In this document: in pieces, positions 7,112 to 11,558 of the stretch
Layout: each line of letters starts with the position of its first letter
Position numbering within the stretch: the stretch's first letter is position 1
Origin: SHZI01 sp049290495
Lineage (GTDB): Bacteria > Pseudomonadota > Gammaproteobacteria > Steroidobacterales > GCA-2729495
Reading direction: 5' to 3'
Length of the DNA: 11,558 nucleotides
Assembly (NCBI GenBank): GCA_049290495.1
Contig: JBATNV010000193.1
Location: 1-11,558 of the forward strand
Position numbers and translations under genes: made by a program
Notes under the pieces: model-generated
Databases searched by the model: none
What the model saw: the letters and a program-made list of their open reading frames with translations, nothing else
Told to the model about the DNA's origin: nothing

Positions 7112-7630
7112 ATGGGCAGCAAGAAGAACGGCAAACAGGGAAAGAGCGGGCAACCACTGAAGGTTGTGGGACGCAATGGTGCTATACGCCCGGCACGGCG
7201 CAAGAAGGGCACAAACGGAGGAGATCCGGCGGACGGATCAGATCCGGTCAGCTTTCCGGTAGTGGTCGAATTCGTACGGGGTAGCCCGACGCCGGGACCC
7301 GCGAGCCTCAAGAACATGTATCAGTGCGCCCGCTGGCTGGCCCGGCATCGTACGGAATGCGTGACAGTGGTCGGCCATGCCAACGATCGCGGCTGGACCA
7401 AAGGAGCCAAAGCCCTGGCTGGCGCACGGGTCGCAGCCGTAGCTGATCTGCTGGTCCTGCTGGGCGCAAAGCCGGTCCAGCTCATTCCGATCTCTGCGGC
7501 CCGGCTGCATTCAGTACCAGTGGGCTCCACGCTCGGTGAGCGACGACAACATCGGGTGGTGGTTATCTTTCATCACGAGTCACCAAAGACCCGTCTGCGC
7601 CAAGCGCTGCGCCGGGCAACCGGTCCTTAA
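7112..7630 (+). CDS. OmpA-like domain protein without signal peptide
   Basis: 172 aa. Residues 1-45 are a Lys/Arg/Gly-rich, probably disordered tail. Residues about 47-155 follow the OmpA C-terminal (peptidoglycan-binding) fold pattern: 'VSFPVVVEFVRGSPTPGPASLKNM', then 'LARHRTECVTVVGHANDRG', then 'KALAGARVAAVADLLVLLGA', with a closing 'QHRVVVIF'. The conserved Arg of the peptidoglycan site is present (R106), but the usual Asp in 'GHTD' is Asn91, followed by Asp92. There is no signal peptide, lipobox or membrane helix, and an in-frame TGA at 7094 rules out a longer N-terminus. GGAG at 7101-7104 supports the ATG at 7112. It lies 36 bases after the transporter stop and may share its transcript. 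Its role is unknown; a cytoplasmic or nucleic-acid-associated protein using the same fold is possible given the basic tail. Confidence 0.7.
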   Translation: MGSKKNGKQGKSGQPLKVVGRNGAIRPARRKKGTNGGDPADGSDPVSFPVVVEFVRGSPTPGPASLKNMYQCARWLARHRTECVTVVGHANDRGWTKGAKALAGARVAAVADLLVLLGAKPVQLIPISAARLHSVPVGSTLGERRQHRVVVIFHHESPKTRLRQALRRATGP

Positions 7631-7646
7631 GCACAGTGGAACACTT

Positions 7647-7928
7647 TTGAAGCTTTCAGACATCTTCCGTCGTCACCTGCACACCATCGATGAGCAGGGC
7701 GAAACCACTATCGTGGCCGTACCAGCTCGCTTTCCCTTCGAGCTAGTCGGCGTGCCGATACCCTTCATCTGAACGGCGCTCAAGGGCATTGAGAAACAAT
7801 GCCAGGAACGCGGGATTACGGAGGTAGACCGTGAATTTGTATTGGGGCTGCAAAAAAAGAGCGTGACGGCTAATGAACACAACAGAAAAAAACACTGCCC
7901 GACTGAAGATTCGCGAAGCCAGCCTTGA
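7647..7928 (+). pseudogene. Possible broken small gene (frame interrupted by TGA at 7770)
   Basis: One frame reads from TTG 7647 for 41 codons to TGA 7770-7772 ('KLSDIFRRHLHTIDEQGE', then 'TTIVAVPARFPFELVGVPIPFI'). It then continues open in the same frame ('TALKGIEKQCQERG', then 'ITEVDREFVLGLQKK') to TGA 7926-7928, inside the next gene. Both halves look protein-like in composition, which suggests a single small gene of about 75-90 codons with a nonsense change. A run of seven A (7852-7858) near the end could also hide a frameshift: a shift there would give a stop at 7871-7873, overlapping the ATG of the next gene. I do not recognise a family. It could equally be a chance open frame. Confidence 0.3.
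7820..7866 (+). promoter_or_regulatory. Strong Shine-Dalgarno and 11-codon frame before the acetyltransferase/nitrilase gene
   Basis: GGAGG at 7820-7824 lies 6 bases before a GTG at 7831. That GTG opens an 11-codon frame (MNLYWGCKKRA) ending in TGA at 7864-7866, 6 bases before the ATG at 7873. The GTG is in the same frame as the large gene (42 bases apart), so the TGA separates a well-placed start from the gene body. The site may be a leader peptide allowing reinitiation, or the old start of the gene. Confidence 0.35.
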
Positions 7929-9450
7929 GGATGTGCCCGCTGTCAGCAGGCTCGTGGAACGCGTGTATCCTGGTATGCCGCCATATCCCGATGCGATGCT
8001 GCGTGGGCAAATCAATGCTTTTCCGGAAGGCGTGTGGGTTGCAGAGCTCGGTGATGATATTGTTGGCTACTGCGCCACCATTCGTTTGAAGGAAGACAGG
8101 GCGCTCGGTGAGCACACCTGGCGGACAGTAACCGGTGGCGGCTACGGCTCGACGCACGATGCGACCGGTGAGTACCTGTATGGCTACGAGGTTTGCGTAG
8201 ATCCGCAAATGCGTCGCTACCGCATCGGGCAGCGCTTCTACCGTGAACGTCGACGCCTGGCTGAATATCAGCGCCTCAAGGGCATCGTCATCGCTGGACG
8301 CATTCCCAGCTACTCCCGTAACGCACGCCGCTTCGACGGGCCTGAAGCCTACGTCGAAGCTGTACGTAACAAGCAGGTTAACGATCCGGTACTCGGTTTC
8401 CAGATTCGTATGGGCTTCGAACCTGTCCGGGTGCTGCGCGACTATCTGCCGATGGACCGCGAGTCCGGCGGCAACGCGGTACAGCTGGTCTGGTACAACC
8501 CGCAGTACTCCCCGGCACCTGTTGCAACCGCAAAGCGGCCAAAACCGTTCCAGCGCGCAGCGCTCAACCGCGTGCGTGTAGCCACCGTGCAGTACAAGCA
8601 GCGGCGCATCACTTCCTTTGACGAATTCCGGAAGATGGTGACCTACTTCGTCGACGTCACTGGTGACTATGGCGCGGACTTCGTGGTCTTTCCGGAACTG
8701 TTCACACTACAGCTCCTGTCGCTGGAGAGTGAGGAGCTGAAGCCGCACGAGTCGATCGCCACCATCGCACGCCACGAGGAAGCGATCATCTCGATGTTCA
8801 GCGAACTCGCGGTGCGCTACAACATCAACATCATCGGCGGCTCGACGCCGGCACTGCGCGGCGACAGCATCCGCAATGTCTGCCATGTGTTTCGCCGCGA
8901 CGGCACGCTCGCGATGCAGGAGAAGATCCATCCGACGCCCAACGAGCGTTACTGGTGGAATGTCGAGGGTGGCGACGAACTCAATCTGATCGACACCGAC
9001 TGCGGTCCGATCGGCGTACTGATCTGCTACGACGCGGAGTTCCCCGAACTGTCACGCCACCTGGTGGATCAAGGCATCAATATCCTGTTCGTACCCTTCT
9101 TGACCGACGAAAGGCAGAGCTACTGCCGGGTGCGCTACTGTGCCCAGGCGCGTGCGGTCGAGAACCAGATCTACGTCGTCATGTCAGGCAGCTGCGGCAA
9201 TCTGCCCAACGTCAAGAACATCGACATCCACTACGCACAGAGCTGCATCCTGACACCCTGTGACTTCCCATTCTCGCGCGATGGCATTGCAGCAGACACC
9301 ACACCGAATGTGGAAATGGTGGCCTTTGCCGACCTCAGCCTGCGTGCGCTGCGCGAGGCGCGGCAAACCGGCACCGTTCTGAACCTGAAAGACCGCCGCC
9401 ATGATCTGTACAGCGTCGCCTGGCATGGTAAGGTTAAACACAGCAGCTGA
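7873..9450 (+). CDS. GNAT acetyltransferase / carbon-nitrogen hydrolase fusion
   Basis: 525 aa, cytoplasmic, two enzymes in one chain. Residues about 10-210 are a GNAT acyltransferase domain with 'EVCVDPQMRRYRIGQRFYRERRR' near 106-128. The acyl-CoA loop is RRYRIG, where the usual first Gly of RxxGxG is Arg. Residues about 233-515 are a nitrilase-superfamily domain with the full catalytic triad: Glu275 in 'VFPELF', Lys351 in 'QEKIHPT', and Cys385 in 'LICYDAEFPE'. Length and order match the widespread bacterial bifunctional family that includes Bacillus YhcX. Such domains hydrolyse or transfer C-N (amide/nitrile) groups, while the GNAT part would acetylate an amine; the physiological substrate is not known. 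The ATG at 7873 has no good Shine-Dalgarno site of its own, only AAGAG 11 bases upstream, with a strong one further up at 7820. It lies 49 bases before sodB on the same strand. Confidence 0.9.
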   Translation: MNTTEKNTARLKIREASLEDVPAVSRLVERVYPGMPPYPDAMLRGQINAFPEGVWVAELGDDIVGYCATIRLKEDRALGEHTWRTVTGGGYGSTHDATGEYLYGYEVCVDPQMRRYRIGQRFYRERRRLAEYQRLKGIVIAGRIPSYSRNARRFDGPEAYVEAVRNKQVNDPVLGFQIRMGFEPVRVLRDYLPMDRESGGNAVQLVWYNPQYSPAPVATAKRPKPFQRAALNRVRVATVQYKQRRITSFDEFRKMVTYFVDVTGDYGADFVVFPELFTLQLLSLESEELKPHESIATIARHEEAIISMFSELAVRYNINIIGGSTPALRGDSIRNVCHVFRRDGTLAMQEKIHPTPNERYWWNVEGGDELNLIDTDCGPIGVLICYDAEFPELSRHLVDQGINILFVPFLTDERQSYCRVRYCAQARAVENQIYVVMSGSCGNLPNVKNIDIHYAQSCILTPCDFPFSRDGIAADTTPNVEMVAFADLSLRALREARQTGTVLNLKDRRHDLYSVAWHGKVKHSS

Positions 9451-9485
9451 AATGCCCCGTAATGGGCATCCGATCAACACAGAAC

Positions 9486-9491
9486 AAGGAG
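9486..9491 (+). promoter_or_regulatory. sodB ribosome binding site
   Basis: AAGGAG lies 8 bases before the ATG at 9500 and decides this start over an in-frame ATG at 9452. Upstream, ATGCCC (9452-9457) and GGGCAT (9464-9469) can form a 6-base-pair hairpin with a 6-base loop. It has no T-tract, so it is not a clear terminator of the preceding gene. Confidence 0.75.
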
Positions 9492-9499
9492 AACAAACC

Positions 9500-10078
9500 A
9501 TGTCAGTGACACTCCCCGCATTGCCCTATGCAGTCGATGCACTCGAACCCCACTACTCCACCGAAAATCTCCAGCTGCATCACGGCAAGCACCATGCAGC
9601 CTATGTCAACAAGCTCAACGAACTGCAGCCGGACGCCAGCGATGCCAAGCTCGAAGCGCTGGTAAAAACCAGCGTCGGCGGCGTGTTCAACCAAGCGGCA
9701 CAGATCTGGAACCACACTTTTTTCTGGCACAGCATGAAGCCGAAGGGTGGCGGCAAGCCGTCCGGTGCGCTGGCCGCAGCCATCGACAGCGATTTCGGCA
9801 GCTATGACAACTTCCGCAAGGAATTCATCAGCGCCGGTGTGGGCCAGTTTGGTTCAGGCTGGGTGTGGCTGGTGCTTGCGGAGGGCAAGCTGAAGATCGT
9901 CACCACGGCCAATGCAGATACACCGGTCAAGGGCAGCGCGAAGCCGATCATCACCGCCGATGTGTGGGAACACGCCTACTATCCGACCTACAAGAATCTC
10001 CGCCAGAAGTTTCTCGAAGTCTTTCTCGACAATCTGGTGAACTGGGACTTTGCAGCGACGAATTACGGCCAGAAGTAA
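9500..10078 (+). CDS. sodB: Superoxide dismutase, Fe type
   Basis: 192 aa, cytoplasmic homodimer-forming enzyme that converts superoxide to oxygen and hydrogen peroxide. The whole chain matches the Fe/Mn SOD family at normal length. The metal ligands are His27 (in 'LQLHHGKHHAAYV'), His72 ('WNHTFFW'), Asp154 and His158 ('DVWEHAYY'). Gln68 in 'AAQIWNH' takes the place typical of the Fe enzymes of the E. coli SodB type, whereas Mn enzymes usually carry the active-site Gln in the C-terminal half. Fe is therefore favoured, though cambialistic use cannot be excluded. The N-terminus 'LPALPYAVDALEPH' is close to E. coli SodB. The start is set by the Shine-Dalgarno site at 9486. The gene is followed by a strong terminator 29 bases after the stop. 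I see no obvious Fur box in the short 49-base upstream gap. Confidence 0.96.
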   Translation: MSVTLPALPYAVDALEPHYSTENLQLHHGKHHAAYVNKLNELQPDASDAKLEALVKTSVGGVFNQAAQIWNHTFFWHSMKPKGGGKPSGALAAAIDSDFGSYDNFRKEFISAGVGQFGSGWVWLVLAEGKLKIVTTANADTPVKGSAKPIITADVWEHAYYPTYKNLRQKFLEVFLDNLVNWDFAATNYGQK

Positions 10079-10106
10079 TCCCGCAGCAGGTCACACACCC
10101 AACCGG

Positions 10107-10141
10107 GCCCGTAGCTGAAAAACCTTCAGCTACGGGCTTTT
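10107..10141 (+). terminator. Intrinsic terminator of sodB
   Basis: A perfect 13-base-pair stem (10107-10119 with 10125-10137), a 5-base loop AAACC, then TTTT (10138-10141). It is polar: on the opposite strand the stem is followed by CCGGTT, not a T-tract. The TAG stop of the convergent lipoprotein gene (10130-10132) lies inside the right arm of the stem. Confidence 0.92.
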
Positions 10142-10747
10142 GCTAATTGGAACCGTCGCCAGGCCCCGTGCAACATCGGCAGCAAAATCCGCGACGGTTC
10201 CGCTGAGCGCTGCGGCACTGGCTTCGGGCTTCAGAGGCAGTGCGACCGCTCGCTTGTAGGTGCTTTGCCGGGGCGGAACCACGACCTTGCTCTGCTCGTC
10301 AGAGGCATACCACTGAACGACGAGCATCGCCTGGCCTCCGGTATCTACGTCAAATCGCGACACTCGCGCTAGCACGCGGAAATCCACCGGCAATTGCTGC
10401 GGCACCGGCACAGCGATGACATGCCCGGTGCCCGCAGCAACGATGAGATCGTCGGTAAAGGTGCTGATAAACGCTGCGTCGAGCGGTTCCGCCCAGCGCT
10501 GAAACTCCAGAAACCTGATCTCACCGCCAGTGCCACGGATGGCCATCTGCGGCCGGTCAAGGTATTCCGGCAAGTCGAAGGGACCGACGAAGATGCGCCG
10601 GCCAGCGAGTGGTGGCGTTGCCGGCGCAACTGCATCGGCACTCAGGGTATAGAAGCGTGCCGGCGCCGATGTGCCGCAGCCATACAGGCCAGCAATCGCT
10701 GTGAGCAGGACGATACAGCGCAGGGTCAGACGGCAATCAGGCTTCAC
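10130..10747 (-). CDS. PqiC-type ABC transport auxiliary lipoprotein
   Basis: 205 aa, predicted outer-membrane lipoprotein. A signal peptide with hydrophobic core (about 9-20) ends in the lipobox LYGC with the lipidated Cys24; the next residue is Gly, so there is no Asp inner-membrane retention signal. The mature part fits the ABC_trans_aux/PqiC (YmbA) family: 'ARFYTLSA' soon after the Cys, 'RRIFVGPFDLPEYLDRPQMAIR', 'FQRWAEPLDAAF', and a C-terminal part with 'YASDEQSKVVVPPRQSTYKR'. PqiC-type proteins form an outer-membrane partner for MCE-protein tunnels that move lipids between membranes. The start is GTG at 10747, overlapping the stop of the MCE gene by 4 bases (GTGA), with AGGAGG 7 bases upstream. 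It converges on sodB and ends inside its terminator stem. The gene symbol is left blank because the same family also occurs in Mla-like operons. Confidence 0.87.
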   Translation of the reverse strand: MKPDCRLTLRCIVLLTAIAGLYGCGTSAPARFYTLSADAVAPATPPLAGRRIFVGPFDLPEYLDRPQMAIRGTGGEIRFLEFQRWAEPLDAAFISTFTDDLIVAAGTGHVIAVPVPQQLPVDFRVLARVSRFDVDTGGQAMLVVQWYASDEQSKVVVPPRQSTYKRAVALPLKPEASAAALSGTVADFAADVARGLATVPISKSP

Positions 10748-11558
10748 GGGCTTTCCTCCTGGTCCGGTTTACCCCGGATAAGCGCTTCGGGCTGAAGCGC
10801 CAGATAGTCAGCCAGCAGCCGCAGGCTGCGCGCCGCCCGCTGCACCTCGTTCAGGGTACGGCCCAACTCAACCTTGGCCGCACCTTCCTGGCTCAGCAAG
10901 CCCTCGGCCTCCTGCAGTACAGCCGAGGTACGCTCCAGCGCTGTGTTCAGCGAAGCCAGCGCCTGACGCGTATCACTGGCCAGCGGGTCCAGTTTCGCCA
11001 CCGCTTGCCGCGTTTCATCCAGCGTTGCAGTAAGGGAATTAGTCGCGCGGCGCAAGTCTGCTGGTAGTGCCTGGGTATCAGGAGAATTTGCCAGCTTGTT
11101 CAGGCCCGCCAGGGCAGCGTCGAGATCTGGTGAATTTGCCAGGCGGTTCAGGCCGGTGAGCAGGCCCTGGACGTCGGCAATCAGCTGATCGGAGTCCACC
11201 TTGTCGCTCATGGCCTTGGCAAAGCGCTGCAGACGCTCGAGGACCTGCTGGATATCCGACGGCACGCTGGGGATCTCCGGGTATCGTGGCTTCACACCAC
11301 GAAACACGGCCGGCAGTGTCGGGTAAAAATCCAGCTGTATCAGCAACTGCCCGGTGACGAAGCTCTCGGTCTCCAGCTTGGTCCGCAGGCCACGCTTGAT
11401 CAGTTCCTCTATAAGTTGGCTATGTCCGGCGCGGGCGAAGCTGACCAGCTCGCCTTCAGGCGACATGACCTTGAACGAGTCGGGCAGGATCTGGAAAGTC
11501 ACGGGGATACCGAAACGGTCTACGTTGGGGTCTGTCACGGCCTCGATATTCGTGACAT
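10744..11558 (-). CDS. MCE-domain (MlaD/PqiB-like) lipid transport protein, C-terminal part
   Basis: The frame stays open through the right edge, so the N-terminus and membrane anchor are missing; about 271 codons are visible. The first part carries MCE-type sequence ('IEELIKRGLRTKLETESFVTG', then 'QLLIQLDFYP'), where the strand-and-loop pattern 'GLRxxLxTxSxxTGQ' is typical of MlaD/PqiB proteins. The rest is a long heptad-like helical region (about 11150 down to 10830) that ends in 'AARSLRLLADYLALQPEALIRGK', a common ending in PqiB-like proteins. MCE proteins form hexameric tubes in the periplasm that carry phospholipids. Translation is coupled to the downstream PqiC-type lipoprotein by a GTGA overlap. 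Whether the upstream genes are PqiA-like or an MlaE/MlaF ABC pair cannot be seen. Confidence 0.87.
   Translation of the reverse strand, partial: VTNIEAVTDPNVDRFGIPVTFQILPDSFKVMSPEGELVSFARAGHSQLIEELIKRGLRTKLETESFVTGQLLIQLDFYPTLPAVFRGVKPRYPEIPSVPSDIQQVLERLQRFAKAMSDKVDSDQLIADVQGLLTGLNRLANSPDLDAALAGLNKLANSPDTQALPADLRRATNSLTATLDETRQAVAKLDPLASDTRQALASLNTALERTSAVLQEAEGLLSQEGAAKVELGRTLNEVQRAARSLRLLADYLALQPEALIRGKPDQEESP
11059..11154 (-). repeat. Two 48-base tandem units in the MCE gene
   Basis: Reading the minus strand, units 11154-11107 and 11106-11059 encode 16 residues each, starting 'GLNRLANSPD' and 'GLNKLANSPD'. The DNA is nearly identical over the first half of each unit and diverged in the second. 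This is a local in-frame duplication lengthening the helical tail. Confidence 0.75.

Noticed and set aside
7770..7772. TGA as a selenocysteine codon
   Set aside because: No selenoprotein family is recognised and I see no convincing SECIS-like hairpin right after it. Other genes in the window end in TGA normally.
7852..7858. Programmed frameshift at seven A
   Set aside because: Neither shifted frame joins to the downstream gene. A +1/-1 shift only reaches stops at 7871 or 7926, so there is no sensible fused product.
9452..9499. Upstream in-frame ATG giving sodB 16 extra residues
   Set aside because: It has no Shine-Dalgarno site, while ATG 9500 has AAGGAG and yields the standard SodB N-terminus.

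Overview
The window looks like chromosomal DNA of a GC-rich Gammaproteobacterium. The grounds are the outer-membrane and envelope gene families (AsmA, MCE/MlaD-PqiB, a PqiC-type lipoprotein), an Fe-type SodB of the Escherichia coli kind, dense gene packing with 4-base stop/start overlaps, and REP-like repeats. No species can be named from the sequence alone. I saw no tRNA, rRNA, CRISPR array, transposase or phage gene.

Left end (1-1811, +): the 3' part of an AsmA-family gene whose start lies outside the window. It is unusual because a REP-like inverted repeat lies inside its coding sequence (790-864), and a second pair of closely related arms (1808-1889) begins exactly at its stop codon and fills the gap to the convergent neighbour.

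Minus-strand operon (5084 down to 1893): a two-pore-helix-type K+ channel with a C-terminal zinc ribbon, then a periplasmic PQQ-type sugar dehydrogenase with an N-terminal cytochrome c domain, then a flavin-reductase-like split-barrel protein with a C-terminal tail resembling the PCP-reductase domain. The genes overlap by 14 and 4 bases, so they are almost certainly co-translated. This mix of ion flux, periplasmic electron transfer and flavin chemistry is the least ordinary part of the window.

Plus-strand block (5231-10078): an SLC13/DASS-type transporter with two RCK_C (TrkA_C) domains in its central loop; a small OmpA-like domain protein with no signal peptide; a 242-base gap (7631-7872) holding a short interrupted reading frame and a strong Shine-Dalgarno site leading only to an 11-codon frame; a GNAT acetyltransferase/nitrilase-superfamily fusion; and sodB, closed by a strong intrinsic terminator at 10107-10141.

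Right end (minus strand, 11558 down to 10130): the C-terminal part of an MCE-domain (MlaD/PqiB-like) protein, translationally coupled to a PqiC-type outer-membrane lipoprotein. Together these are part of a lipid-trafficking system whose remaining genes lie beyond the right edge. The lipoprotein gene converges on sodB, and its stop codon sits inside the sodB terminator stem.
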